Assembly (NCBI GenBank): GCA_040954595.2
Contig: CM082576.2
Span: 17,112,001 to 17,176,000, forward strand
Direction of reading: 5' to 3'
Source: Balanoglossus misakiensis
Lineage: Eukaryota > Hemichordata
Length of the DNA: 64,000 nt
In this document: in pieces, positions 38,121 through 50,600 of the stretch
Layout: every line of letters starts with the position of its first letter
How positions within the stretch are numbered: the first letter of the stretch is position 1
Translations under genes and position numbers: made by a program
The notes under the pieces: generated by a model
Told to the model about the DNA's origin: nothing
Seen by the model: only the letters and a program-made list of their open reading frames with translations
Database searches by the model: none

Positions 38121-38525
38121 GCCTTCTATATTTTTACATATCGCTCACTTCATATATTGCGTCTTCAATGATTTCTTGTACAAGTTCTTCAAAACGTACT
38201 ACCACTTAATTTGTTCCCGTACAATTTTTCAGCTCCACAATTTACAATTTTACAACTTCCATGCTTTCTTTTCGTATTTTGAAAATCAAGTAATTAGTTA
38301 ATTTTAGAGTTCTATCGATTTCATTTTTGCTACTTCCTTGACAGATTTTTACAACTTCCTGCATTTGACTTCTTCGTTCTTTGACTTGTCTCGCAACATT
38401 TTCACTGTTGCATTATTTTAGGTGATTCGATGCTTTGTTGTTGCTGTTTTCTTAGATCAAATACTACTTCATTTTTGTTAACATTTACGCAGTTCCATTA
38501 CTAATAGCCTATTTGCTACTTCCAT
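38121..38525. other. Non-coding stretch
   Basis: T-rich sequence between the A/C-rich block and the LINE tail. Nothing recognised. Confidence 0.5.
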
Positions 38526-38713
38526 GATAGATAGATAGATAGATAATTTATTATAGTGACTAGTGTTTTTTCAACACCAAGCCACAACGGGCTTATTAGT
38601 CACTTTAAACAAAAAGAAATACATTTTCATCTGAGTTGCTGTTCATGATACACACACAAAAATGAAGTAAAAACTACACAGGTATCTGAAAAATCTCGCA
38701 CAGAAATTGCAGA

Positions 38714-38765
<52 letters not shown>

Positions 38766-38772
38766 TAGGTTG

Positions 38773-41700
38773 TCAGCGTACTTCGTAGAGTACAGACTGC
38801 CGTTTCCAATAAGCTTTAGCAATAAATTTTGATGTGCTTCGACTCATTTCATTGAGGAGCAGTTTTAGTTTCTCTATTTCTGACAAATCTTGGAACTCTG
38901 AAAAATGCTTACTGGTAATATCAAATAAATGCTCTCGATATTCAGTATATAAGGTACAGTGCAAAAGAAAATGAAATTCGTCTTCCACTGCATTCTCTGA
39001 ACAAAATATGCAAGTTCTATCATTTAAAGCTTCCCCTCTAAATCTGCCTGTTTCTACTCGTAATGGCAAAATTCCTAATCTGAGTTGAGCTAGGAAAGAG
39101 CGTTTACTACGATCCAGAATACATGAAAGATATGATTCTTTTCCATAGCACGTTTTAAAATGTCTATAAGTACGCAGTTTTGGAATGTTAATAATATTGT
39201 TTGACCAAGAAGCAATTGTATCAGCATGGAGCTTTTCTTTTAAGTGATCAATGTCACAAATTCCCCCATTTTCTAGTACATCAATGTCCACAGAATTAAA
39301 AATTTCATTCATTTCAAAACTCCAATTATTTATGCATAACGAATTATCCCACATGAAAATACGCTTACACAATCTTTGTTCGTCAATTTTGACCAACCTA
39401 TTCCAAAGTCTAGCCATGTTAACATAATGCCTAGTTTTTGACGATATCCAGCCAGTGTCTCCAACCACTGCTGCAGTAGGTGCAAATCTATGTACACCAA
39501 GATAAAATCTAAGAGCTCTTAATTGAATCTTATTACTATTCATGGAATTATTAAAACCCCATATTCCTGAGCAGTAATCCATAATTGGAACGACACAACT
39601 GTCATAAAGTTTTGAAAATGTCTTAAATCCCATGTTCTTGATGGATTTAAATTTAGAACAAATATAACCTAGAGCTCTATTGGCAGATTCTGATAATAAC
39701 TCCGACATAATTCTGAAATTTAAACATTCATCAAATATAACCCCGAGATATTTACAATTCTTAACATAATCAATTTTCACTCCTGACATATAAAACCTGA
39801 AATCACTTCTAGCATATGACCTTTTTCTAAAATGAACAACGTGAGATTTCTTGATATTTATCTGAAGTCGCCACTTTATACACCAGTCCGTAATAAAATC
39901 CAACATTTGCTGCATATTTTCTTCATTATCAGAGATAACTGCAATGTCATCAGCATATAACAAGATAGACACATTATCACCACCGATCTGTACTCCTTTT
40001 TGAAGATTTTTCAGACCAACTGCCAAATCATTGATAAACAAAGCAAACAACGTTGGTGATAAGTTGTCACCCTGTCTAACACCAATGTCTGTGTTAAACC
40101 AATCAGAATAACAGTTGTTAACCTTTACACACGCTGAAGTATTTGAGTACATGGCAGAAATCGAATTATACATCTTACCATTAATGTTGTTAATTAAAAG
40201 TTTATAAAGAAGAAGGTTTCTGTCAACAAAGTCAAAGGCCTTTTGTAGGTCAACAAAAGTAACAAAGGTGGAAAGATTATTGTTAAGCCTATTTCTAATA
40301 ATAGAGGTTAAAGTATAAACATGATCTTCACATGACCTATCTTTACGAAACCCATTCTGTTCATCTACAAGCAAATTGTTGTTATCAAGAAAACATATTA
40401 ATCTATTGTTTAATACAGCACTATATATTTTTGAAATTACAGAAATTAAACTTATACCCCTGTAATTAAGTGGGACTCTAGCATCACTTGTTTTACATTT
40501 CAAAATCGGTAAAATAATACTTTTCCTCCAAGCACAAGGTATTTTGCCCGAGTCAAAACACAGTTGGAACAAGTGAACAAGGACACTGATAACGTTATCA
40601 CGTTTCAACACCTCATATGGTATTTTGTCCACACCTGGGGCTTTTTTATTTTTTCCCTTCATAACAGCTTTTTTAACCTCCATAAAGGTAAAATTCCTAT
40701 TGATCACATGATTTTGTTCAAAAAGGGGATCTAACTGGTTATTTTCTAAAACCAATTTATGATGCACAGTAGTTCTATAAAATTCGTCATCGAATAACAC
40801 CTGGTCATTTCTGTCCCCATTATATAAAGTAGAAAAATCATGCTGCCAGGTGTTTAAAACCTGCTCGGGGTCACATATAATCTCATTAGCCTCATTATAA
40901 GCTTCCATTGGAATGTTATTTTTGCTCTTTTTACCCGGTCCAATACGCTCTATGTGATCCCAAAATTTCCTAGGGTTGTTTGTACAAATTTCTTCGATAT
41001 CTAATTGAACACCCCTCATATAGTTACGTTCATGGAAACGTAAACGCTTGTCAAATAAATGTTGAGCATTTTTAAAATCTGCTCTGAGAATGTGATAACC
41101 CGTTTGACCTCTATTACGCTTCATAAACTCCTTTTCTTTAAGTCTCATAATCTGCCACAGTGTCTTCAACTCTTCATTCCAGAACGGTTTGTTAGACTTG
41201 AACCGTTTTCTGGTCTGTTTAGTACAATCAAAATGTGGGATAGATTCGTCCATATTGGCTATTATGCAATCACTGAGCTCTGTATATATGGCATCGATGT
41301 TGGTTTGATTTTCAACAACACTTTCTATCCGGTCAATCATAAGCAAAAGGGCATTTTTAGTAGTCTCTGATTGCATAAAATCAACTGGCATAGAATCTAA
41401 CCGATATTTCCTACAGGTTTGTTCACCATTGATACGATTTGGTTGCCCGGGTGTACAATCATTAGTACCAGGTCTAACCAAGAACCTAAAGCTGAGAATG
41501 GAGTGGTCAGGAATTTTACTACGCTCATTAAGAAAGTGAAATAAACCATGGTTTCCCACAAAGTCAGACATTTTCTGGACTTCAAAATCTGTACAGAGTG
41601 CAGCAGAGTCATGAGGAACAGCGATAAAATCCACGACTGCCTTGCCACGAGTTGAAACAGATGTGAAGTCATTACACTCATTTGAATATCGACCGTTCAA

Positions 41701-42294
41701 TACATGCATTCTTGCGTCGTTCAGAAATTCTATGAAAGAGTGACCGTGCTGATTTACATACGAATCAAGCACCTGCCTTATTGGAATATTATCATCAACA
41801 CCCATTATTGAGCCATGCAATGCACCGATTCGAGCATTGAGGTCACCGCAAATTATAACGCTGTCAACGTCATCTAATAAATACAGTTCATTCAAAAGAT
41901 AACCAAAAAAAGACGTAGCATCTCTACCCCAAGGGGAGTTTTCTGGTGGTAAATAACATGTGAACAGTACAAAAGTAAAATTGGTTACTTTGTGAACGAA
42001 TTTCAAACCAAGAATTCCCTCATAACCGGAGCTAACAACAGAAATGAAAAACTCTTGATCAAGATTTTTCTTAACGAGAATTCCCACACCCCCAAATGTT
42101 CTGGTGGACCTTACATGAGTTTGTTGTCTATTTTTTCCAAACCAATGATATCCGTCAACTTGTATGGAAGCATTACTTGTTAAGTGTGTCTCATTTACAC
42201 TAAAAATATCGGGTTCGTGAGCGTAAACAATTGCTGATCTGAGGCCAGCGTTCGCATCAGTCCAACCACTTACATTCAGATGGGCTATCTTCAA
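38773..42294 (-). CDS. LINE C ORF2: AP endonuclease and reverse transcriptase
   Basis: 1173 codons, uninterrupted. Residues 1-240 are the APE-type endonuclease (MKIAHLNVSGWTDAN, IFSVNETHL, VIICGDLNARIG, then IPDHSILSF). The reverse transcriptase spans about residues 520-830, with TFVDLQKAFDFVDRN, DIGVRQGDNLSPTLFALFIN and the catalytic SILLYADDIAVI. The C-terminus has a Cys/His motif CIFCSENAVEDEFHFLLHC, as in several CR1/L2-like groups, and no RNase H domain is visible. The product nicks the target and primes cDNA synthesis there. The start is the first ATG, shortly after ORF1. The intact catalytic motifs and open frame suggest a young copy. Confidence 0.9.
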   Translation of the reverse strand: MKIAHLNVSGWTDANAGLRSAIVYAHEPDIFSVNETHLTSNASIQVDGYHWFGKNRQQTHVRSTRTFGGVGILVKKNLDQEFFISVVSSGYEGILGLKFVHKVTNFTFVLFTCYLPPENSPWGRDATSFFGYLLNELYLLDDVDSVIICGDLNARIGALHGSIMGVDDNIPIRQVLDSYVNQHGHSFIEFLNDARMHVLNGRYSNECNDFTSVSTRGKAVVDFIAVPHDSAALCTDFEVQKMSDFVGNHGLFHFLNERSKIPDHSILSFRFLVRPGTNDCTPGQPNRINGEQTCRKYRLDSMPVDFMQSETTKNALLLMIDRIESVVENQTNIDAIYTELSDCIIANMDESIPHFDCTKQTRKRFKSNKPFWNEELKTLWQIMRLKEKEFMKRNRGQTGYHILRADFKNAQHLFDKRLRFHERNYMRGVQLDIEEICTNNPRKFWDHIERIGPGKKSKNNIPMEAYNEANEIICDPEQVLNTWQHDFSTLYNGDRNDQVLFDDEFYRTTVHHKLVLENNQLDPLFEQNHVINRNFTFMEVKKAVMKGKNKKAPGVDKIPYEVLKRDNVISVLVHLFQLCFDSGKIPCAWRKSIILPILKCKTSDARVPLNYRGISLISVISKIYSAVLNNRLICFLDNNNLLVDEQNGFRKDRSCEDHVYTLTSIIRNRLNNNLSTFVTFVDLQKAFDFVDRNLLLYKLLINNINGKMYNSISAMYSNTSACVKVNNCYSDWFNTDIGVRQGDNLSPTLFALFINDLAVGLKNLQKGVQIGGDNVSILLYADDIAVISDNEENMQQMLDFITDWCIKWRLQINIKKSHVVHFRKRSYARSDFRFYMSGVKIDYVKNCKYLGVIFDECLNFRIMSELLSESANRALGYICSKFKSIKNMGFKTFSKLYDSCVVPIMDYCSGIWGFNNSMNSNKIQLRALRFYLGVHRFAPTAAVVGDTGWISSKTRHYVNMARLWNRLVKIDEQRLCKRIFMWDNSLCINNWSFEMNEIFNSVDIDVLENGGICDIDHLKEKLHADTIASWSNNIINIPKLRTYRHFKTCYGKESYLSCILDRSKRSFLAQLRLGILPLRVETGRFRGEALNDRTCIFCSENAVEDEFHFLLHCTLYTEYREHLFDITSKHFSEFQDLSEIEKLKLLLNEMSRSTSKFIAKAYWKRQSVLYEVR

Positions 42295-42330
42295 AGACGA
42301 GTTAAAGTTCCATTGGGCTTGGAGTAAATC

Positions 42331-43083
42331 CTATTCGCGCGCGTCGTTTGATTCCATAGTGTGACGTTGACGTGAGGGTTCCATGGGGTTTTTTCTTACG
42401 ATGTGTCCACTGCCAGTTATACGAAATTCAGCACCATTCGGTAGTTCATTCAATAAAGTACGCGTATTCAATTCCAACATGCGTTCTGCATGAGATTTAC
42501 TAGATCGCAGGAACACTCTTCTGTAGGAATCTGAGTTTTTCAGTTCCTTTTTGCTTCTTAGAACCTGTATCTTCTGTTCCACGTTTTCCATCGCAAATTT
42601 TACCAGACCAGGAGATCCTTGTCGCCGTGACTGAAGACGTTTCGCTTTCACAACATGTACATGTTTTGCTGGTTCCCCAAGCTTACTGACAATGTCATTT
42701 ACTTTAGCCTGTAAATCCTCGTTGTCCGCTTCAGGGACGTTAATCGCAATTAAACACACGTCATCATTGCTCAGAGGGTTGGCGTCAATGGCAGATATTC
42801 CGTCTTCACGGTTTCTAACAGCGGTCTCCAATACAGATATTTTAGCATCTATTCTGCCGATTTCCAACACAAACTCTTCCTTTAAACTTTTCATCTGGGA
42901 TTCAACAGTTTCCATCAACTGATTTCTGAGTTTATCAACTTTGCTTTCAAGACCACGTTGGCCCGACTCCAGCTTATGTAACAGGTGGAGAATTTCATTG
43001 TTACCGCCTTCCACGTTCTCCATTTCGCTTGAACTCTTCCGTGGACGTTTTCCTGCCTTTCCTCCCTTTTCACTTGCAGCCAT
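42331..43083 (-). CDS. LINE C ORF1 protein
   Basis: 250 codons. The Lys/Arg-rich N-terminus (EKGGKAGKRPRKSSSEM) is followed by a long coiled coil (about residues 28-95, LHLLHKLESGQRGLESKV). After it comes a compact domain (VCLIAINVPEADNEDLQ, GLVKFAMENVEQKIQVLR, YRRVFLRSS) resembling the RRM plus C-terminal domain of L1-type ORF1 proteins, which bind the element RNA and form trimers. It starts at ATG 43081-43083 and ends 36 bp before ORF2. The domain assignment is by pattern and spacing, not by sequence search. Confidence 0.75.
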   Translation of the reverse strand: MAASEKGGKAGKRPRKSSSEMENVEGGNNEILHLLHKLESGQRGLESKVDKLRNQLMETVESQMKSLKEEFVLEIGRIDAKISVLETAVRNREDGISAIDANPLSNDDVCLIAINVPEADNEDLQAKVNDIVSKLGEPAKHVHVVKAKRLQSRRQGSPGLVKFAMENVEQKIQVLRSKKELKNSDSYRRVFLRSSKSHAERMLELNTRTLLNELPNGAEFRITGSGHIVRKNPMEPSRQRHTMESNDARE

Positions 43084-43362
43084 CCGTCAACAGACTACCA
43101 AAGAGCTAGTCAGAATAACTTTAACTTACGATATCAGTGTTCCAAAAGCCAAGAAGTGTCCAAGTTGGAGACAAATTCGAGAATTTTTCAGGAGCCTGTG
43201 CTGAGCTCTCCATGCACCTAGAGAACAGCGCCCACCATGACTTCTTGTGTTTAGCTGATACATCACTGGATGGTAACATTGCTAACTATTTTCATCGATA
43301 TATGACTACATGGACAGATAGATAGATAGATCAATAGACAGACAGATAGACAGATATCTCTG

Positions 43363-43744
43363 TTAAAGTGAACCGACACCTTCCTTGTAGAGAGATTCTA
43401 ATAAAATCTTTGTGAAAAACATGAGTGATTTGCGTCGTTTTTATTCACTTTCACTTATCGCGCAGCAGCGTAGCGTCGATCTCGATATGCAGTGTGACGT
43501 CACCAACTACGCACCAGTAGCAGACGCCACCGTGCGCACGCTAACGTACACAGACAGTTGACATGACTGGCTCCCTCGCAAGTGGGAGCAAAAACAGAGT
43601 TGGCAAAAACACGGTGAAAGGTTTTATAAGAGTTCCCGACCCTTCGGTGGACAGTCAAAATGCAAATCGACCTGAAAAATGGGTGTCAAACATTGGCATA
43701 TTATTTCGGTGCTTATTGCTGAGACAGATGATACTTTTGCTTCG
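43363..43744 (+). repeat. 382-bp inverted copy of a gene junction
   Basis: Matches the reverse complement of 23272-23653 with a single mismatch. It contains a 3' UTR with AATAAA, the promoter interval and 61 codons of exon 1, starting MTGSLASGSKNRVGKN. It stops 11 bp short of the exon 1 donor used in the other copy, so the first exon is cut off and followed by unrelated sequence. Confidence 0.95.
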
Positions 43745-44601
43745 TATATCGTGAAGCATATTGCAAAAAAAAAAAAAACTACACAGCAAAAATTGTCGAA
43801 ACAGCCGGGGCTCCTGATTTCCTTTGATCACCATATGACGAAACCGAATTTTTGGCACTGTAAATCAAAACTCTGATCGGAAGAAAGTAGTGTGGCGGAA
43901 ATAGGCCTACTAGTGAACACTGTTTTTGTCGCGTACCCAAGCTGTGAATGCATCTTTGCGGCAACTGCTACTGCCTTTTAAAAGGCAGTAGCAGTTGTCT
44001 AGAGGGTTTATATTCGCGACTGTAAATCAGTCGTACGACCGGTCGTGGGACTTGGTCACGTGAATCGTTGGTTCATTGTGGGCCAGGTATCGTCGTTGAT
44101 GGTAGTGTTTGTTTACATTTCTCCTTTGGTTTCAGTAAACGTACGAAGCGTAGTACTGTACATATGCTGATACGCGAAGTAATCATGATATTTGTTGATG
44201 TCCATAACGTACTGTAACAGGAATCTCGCGATCATCTTGACGTTTGTCCGCAGCGATTTTCGTAGCAGTTGAATTTAAATCTCCATGCTCTGACTCGATT
44301 AGCGGAGTGGTTGCCAAGGATACTTGATTGACATTCACTTCAGTAAACAAATTTTGAAGTTGCCTTTGAAAACAATGAATCTCTAACTATTCTACAAGTC
44401 AATATATACAATAAAACAGTTCTGAATATGTGCTTTGTCACCATAATAAAAACGAAAGTATTTCTTAAACGTGCTCGTGGGGCCGACGGCGTCCCCACGT
44501 TGGAGCGTTCTATACGTCACGCGGACGCGCATTTCAGTATCACACAGTCTTGGAGCAATCGACTATACTACCGCTCGACGTCCACGGTCCAGGACGCAAG
44601 C
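43745..44601. other. Non-coding stretch with a perfect 36-bp palindrome
   Basis: The palindrome at 43962-43997 is CAACTGCTACTGCCTTTT followed by its exact reverse complement. The rest is unannotated. 44450-44600 is CpG-rich relative to its surroundings and could be the promoter of the 53BP1-like gene. Confidence 0.55.
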
Positions 44602-47600
44602 ATGGCAAGGGTTACACCAATATTACAATCCCGTAAGTAAGGGCTCGAAATTATATCAGTCTGCCTGTACCGGGCATGTACATTTTTGCCAGGGATAAGT
44701 GTTTTCGAAAACTACTTGTCCCTACTGTAGCTACAATATAGCCTTGGTGGTGGGCACAAGTCGCATCGTACGCTCAGAATATGATAGAAAGAGCTCGGTG
44801 CGACCTCCCTGGTGTATCGCTGTCGACTGGCCTAGCCGACAGCGATTCACCAGCCCACCACCCCAAGGATAACTAGCCCCACCAAGGCTACAATTATTGC
44901 AGCTAACTTGTCCCATGATGAGCAGGTATTATTTTCAGCCTGCAACCAACAGGGTAGCCCTGCGCACAGGTCTGTGTGTTCCCGGCGTTACACCAGAAAA
45001 TCATGTTTAAATTCATATACCCTTTGAAAAATAATTAGTTGGATATTTATCTGACATTAGAAAAAAGTAACAGAGATCAACAGTCATTCCATGTCCAACC
45101 CCTTTTGCAAATCTCTTGACACCGAGGGCGCTGTTACCCAATACTACAGAGCCAGTTTTACATGTCAAGACAGGGAACTCTTCTTCTTGTTTTCAGTAAG
45201 TTTATTGTTATTGATTGATTGATAAAATAAACAAAAACATTGTTTGTTTTTCACGTTTGTGTGTTTGTTGACAGGTTAGGGTTGGGGGTTCATTCACTCC
45301 CTAGATATATTGAAGGGTTGAAAGTAGTCCAGAACGACAAATAAGTGTCTCCGTTTGAAAGGCAAGTACGTCAGTGAAATTCAAATTGGGCCAATCACAC
45401 TTCCTGGTTTATGCTAGTGGCAATACAGGACTAACAAGCTACATGTATTTGATTGGTCCAATTTGAATTTCACTACCCGCTGCACTGAGACACTTGTTCA
45501 ATGATTACCCTTTTCAAGGAATTGCATGATAGATGTTGTAAGTAAAGGATCTGTTGTCACTACAAACATAATATTTCAATTTTTCTGGACTTGAAAATAC
45601 AGGGAGATCATAGAAATTAGTCTGGTCCCCTGCCCCAATCCCACCGCTGGCTGCGCTACGCTAAAGGGAAAGGGTCAGGCACGGCCTATTGTAAACATGG
45701 CTCTCATTAGTCGATACATACGAACATTAAGTCGTTAAGTTGATAAGTTGTTGTAAGATACTCATTTCCCATTCTCTCCTTTACCCCCATGAATGTTTAT
45801 CATTTGATTTCCAACTTTACAACAAACGAAACAAAATAAACTGCCTGGATGAATCTTGACTGGCGTACGGATATTGGAGGCATCCATCTTGTTTATGATC
45901 ATGTGGTCTTCCCAGGTTTCTGGGCTTGAAATCGGGCTGTACCCGACCCCTTTCACTTTAGCGTAGCGCAGCCAGCGGTGGGATTGGGGCAGGGAACCAG
46001 ACTACATAGAAATAGGCTTGATTCAACCCTAGCAGTCTTTAGACTGGGCGCGATTCTAAGTAATTATCACAACACTAAAGCATACTGGGAAATTTCAGCA
46101 CTCAATGACCTCTGTTATGGCGGTCAAGAACCAAGTGTACATGAAAGATTTCAGTCTAATTTTTTTCTATGTTTTGAGAGTACATAACAGATTTTGTTAT
46201 TTTTGTGAAAATTATTTAAATAAAGCAGTAAGTGAATCAAAGAGACGAATTGAAAAGCTTGGCAAAAAAATAAAACTGAGTTACCTTTGACCCCTTCTAT
46301 TTTAGCCTTCAGAGCAATCCACCCACTGCTAAATAAATGTATGTATTTCTCAGACTGCAGTTCCTTAACGATTGGTAACAGAAATATCAGCAGACGCCTT
46401 TATCCAGGCAGTACAAGTGTGGAGAGTGCAGGTGCAAGTTTTGGATCAACCCCTAGTATGACATTACCAGCCTTTCCGAATATGGATGCTAGGACAAGGT
46501 GAGGTCATAGGTCATTCAATAGTTCAACCAGACAGACTTATACAGTGAGTACATGCACGCATCAGGGATGGATCCCAAGTCTGTGTTTTGTACATAAACC
46601 TATATTATTGTACACCTTCATAAAATTTGTAGGAGCAAATTTGCCATGGACTGGAATCAAACGAGAACCAAACAAAATTGTTACAAGAATATGCAAATTA
46701 ATTAGTACCCAGTCACAATTAGAATGTGACAGTCACTCAGTCGACAGTCACGAACGTCTCAACTGTTTTGTGACTGAAGACTCCACAGATATAGAAATTT
46801 ATTGTACTATTATACCTGCCAGAGGTAACGCTTGTGGTCGTCGCGCCGTGTGGGTGTCCCCCCTGATGAGAATATTGTCCTCCCATACAAGCGCAAATCC
46901 CACTGCAGTCGCCACAACCTCTTCAGTTGCTATTATGCCCTGTCTTTGCTGCGATTGGCTGCTTCGTTCATTCTAAGAATTATCTCATTTCAGGGATTTG
47001 TGGATGAATTGTAATGTTTATAAACAAACAAAGGCAATGCCCTGACACCTTCACTTTAATCTCTCAAATTTCGTACTGTATAAACAAGTAACTTTTAACG
47101 TTGATACTAAGACACACACTCACACACACATTTTCAAAAGGAGTGTTCTATTCCATGTGCACTCTCTTCTAGTTCTCTTTGATTCTTCACCAAAGTGTTC
47201 TAATTGAGATTATCAACCAAGTGACTTCAACCAATCAGATTGCTGAGATTATAAACCAGGTGACTTCAACCAATCAGATTGCTGAACTGCAAGTATATCA
47301 TAATACAGTTTGTAACATTTGTAACATATAAATGATTTTTGTAGTGGCATAAGAAGAGCGAAATTCTGCGGTACTCTTGGTAGGCGGGATGAAGCAATTG
47401 TGATCTCATCTGACAACGATGATGCAACTCCATCACAGAAGGACTTGTTCATTCGAAAAGCCAATCAGTGTGGTAGGTACATATCCTTCCACATTGGGAG
47501 AAAAATACCCTGCTGTGAAACTTCAATTGACAGAGATAGTTGCTATGGTTTGGATAAAATATGTGATCTTTGTGTGCTATGATTTCTGTCTGGTGTTGAG

Positions 47601-50600
47601 TGTTGCCAGATAATGTAAAATGGGTTATTTTCGTGAGCAATAAATTTTCGCAAATATGCGAGAGCCAGAAACATGTTAAAATAAAAAGTTGCGTAAAATG
47701 CTTTCGAAGATAACGATGCAGTTAGTGAAGTACGAGAACACGAAAATTAATCCTCGCTTAACAGTTACCTGTTTTGATATCGCGAGAATTTCCTGTCACA
47801 AAAATAACCCGTTTTACAGTAATAATCATACTTGTAAGTTAATTCATAAAAGAATCTGATTGCAGCGAGACAATGTTTGAATCACTACTTCTCTGCACCT
47901 CAGCTCCAACTTTCATTGAGCAAAGTTTTCAGTATACAGTATTTGATTAATACCATTGTACATGTAGATGAGTGTAGATGATCTTGATCAACTAAGGTTT
48001 TGTGCTGTATGTTCATAGATACATGTTTATCCATAGGTCACTTTATTTGCATCTGTGTATATGCAACTCAGTGAAACAAGATGGCCATATTAAGTGTAGT
48101 TAATGGATTACACTACAGGTCAATTGAAACAGCAACATTTGTGATTTAAAAGGACTACGAGAGTGAAACACTTGCCTAAACGAATAATCGGTCTCTACCG
48201 TTTATTCATTTTGGCAAGATATGTTCAACCACACACACCTTCCATCCTGCTAGTTGACACGAGAGTCATACAAGAGTCATACAAGTGGGATGGAAGTTGT
48301 GTGTGGTCAAATGTTGATCCACATGTAGAATAACATTAACGGTGTATTGTATCAAATATAATTAATGGAAAAGAAAGAGACTTTCCCTTTAAATGAAATG
48401 TCAACTCTTTCCCTCACATCAGACAAGACGGTAATTCAGGTTTTTATTTCCTCTCCCCAGAGAATGAGCAGACTACAAGTCAAGTAGATGGAGATGTCTG
48501 CATTGGGATGCATCTGATACAGGTACCAGTACATCAGAACAAGGAAAAAAAACATCAAATAGATGCAGTTTTTCCCCTCATTGCGAGATCTTACTTGATT
48601 AATTACCGTGATATTAATGAGTTACTAGCCAATCTGCTAGTCGAGCTGTTTTACAGTATATTCTGTGTTCGGAAGGAAAGAAATATAATCAACTGAGAGG
48701 AAAACTGCACGCATTGGCTGAGATTTGCAGCGATTATTGCTAGCTCGGGTGCGGCCAAGATACAGTCAGTGTCACTTCGGCAGCTCAGTGCAGTGATGAT
48801 TTACGTGTGTGAGCGTCTCGCCCGCACCAGCCAAAACAAATATTGTTTAAGTCTCTTGGTCATATTAGGGGATTGACAGTCTTGTTTCTATACAGATGAA
48901 AGGGCGAAGAAAGCTACAACAATGTCGGACTCCTATGTTATGTGCGCTCAGAAGAAGGGCTGCTTCTCGAAAACGTCGTGGCGCTCCGATATTTCATCTA
49001 GAAAGTAAGTCCAAACAATGTCAAATAAATCTGTGTAGCAAGCATGCTCTCTGGCTATCTGATTGGCTTTGTTTAAATAAAGGAAACTAATTCACACTAC
49101 TTCAGGTATTAAACTTGTGTATTAAAGTAATAAAAGGCTAATAAGGGACCGTCTCAGATTGTCTCATAATTTAATGATAAAGTCAACCCCAAAAATTGTC
49201 CGTTTGGATCCAAACCCCTTCCTCTTCCCCGTAAACGAAAGTTCAGAAGTGTGAGAAACGTTTGTTTCTGATCACATGCACTATCAAATAATTTAAGTAA
49301 TTTGATCAAATCTATAATAAATAAGCAATTTAAGTGAGAGGCAAAACTTGGAGGGATTCTTTGGTGCTGTTTTTGCTTTAATAAAAACATAAGATGAAAA
49401 TTGTGGTAACTAAAATATGTGTGAAAGTGAAGTTCATTAATGAATTGACACCCCCTCCCCTAAATGAATAAATTTATGTGTTGAACTTATGTGATAAGAG
49501 CATTATTTAAAACCATCATAAATATTTGTCCAAAGGACTTCAGTGCGTATTTTTGTGTGTCAGCCATGATTGTAGAAACGAAAAGGTTCCCTTGTTGGTA
49601 TAAGATGTGCATTTCACTGGCTCTTCTGTTTCACAACAAAGATGAGAACGGGACGAGAAGTGAGCAAGACGTTGTACAGTTGAGTTCTGCTGATACTACA
49701 TGGACTTCTGCGACAGGTTCATCAACATGGACTCAGGGAGTGCAGGAGGCTATGGAATTGTCAGGGGATGGTGTCGCTAAGAAGAAGATAAAAAGAGAGT
49801 TATCACAGTCAAATGCAGAGAGCACTTTTGGAGGAAAGTCTATCACCATCACACCACAGACGGATAGACCGAGCAATGGAAGAAAAAGTCATTTACGGAG
49901 AAGACCGAGTGAGAAACCAGTCACATCAACAGAAGGCCCCAGCACCAGCTCATCAGAAGTGGATAGATGTAGGCCAACTGATGATACAGTAGAGAGACAG
50001 AAATCTCCAACCCCATCTCCCTCCACCACAGTTGGGATTTCCGACGCAGACCACATTCACGCTACTACTCCACCATCAGTTACCAACGTGTTGTCCTCCC
50101 ATCCATGTCCATCAGCTGAAGATGAGGGAGGTCAATGTCTTCAACCAGGCGTCCGTGTCTTTGCCAGGGGGCAAGATGAAGACTTCTATCCAGGTGTTGT
50201 AGTGTTTGAGGAGAAACATAACAAGTAAGATGTTATCAACTTATCCTCTCCTAGATACCAATTGTTGCCACTAATCAGATATTGCCTGGACTATAAATTT
50301 TATGTTGTCATGATTTCCTTAAGAATTGTCTAAGTCGATTGATCCAGTTGGGGACTAGGTCATTCACAATGATTTGTTTTATACTGTTATACTAACATGA
50401 GATATATGGAAAACAAAAACAGTGCCTGTATTACACATTAGTACTCTGTAAATTGTTATGCGTGTTCATTTGACTTAAACACTCAGGACAGAGTGAGAGA
50501 CATATATCCACGGACTGGTAGGTAATTAGAAACACACAAACTGGGGGGGGGGGGTCAGATAGATACGTGTATGTAGCACTTTTAAAGGGACAAAGTCTCT

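Larger units (their letters stand above)
38526..43332 (-). mobile_element. Apparently full-length non-LTR retrotransposon (LINE C)
   Basis: Minus-strand element: 5' UTR (about 43084-43315), ORF1 (42331-43083), a 36-bp gap, ORF2 (38773-42294), then a 3' UTR with a 49-base T tract in the sense strand (plus-strand A-run 38715-38763). It ends in (ATCT)n at 38526-38545. The 5' side also meets GATA-type repeats at about 43316-43350. No stop or frame break in either ORF, so it may be recently active. Confidence 0.85.
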
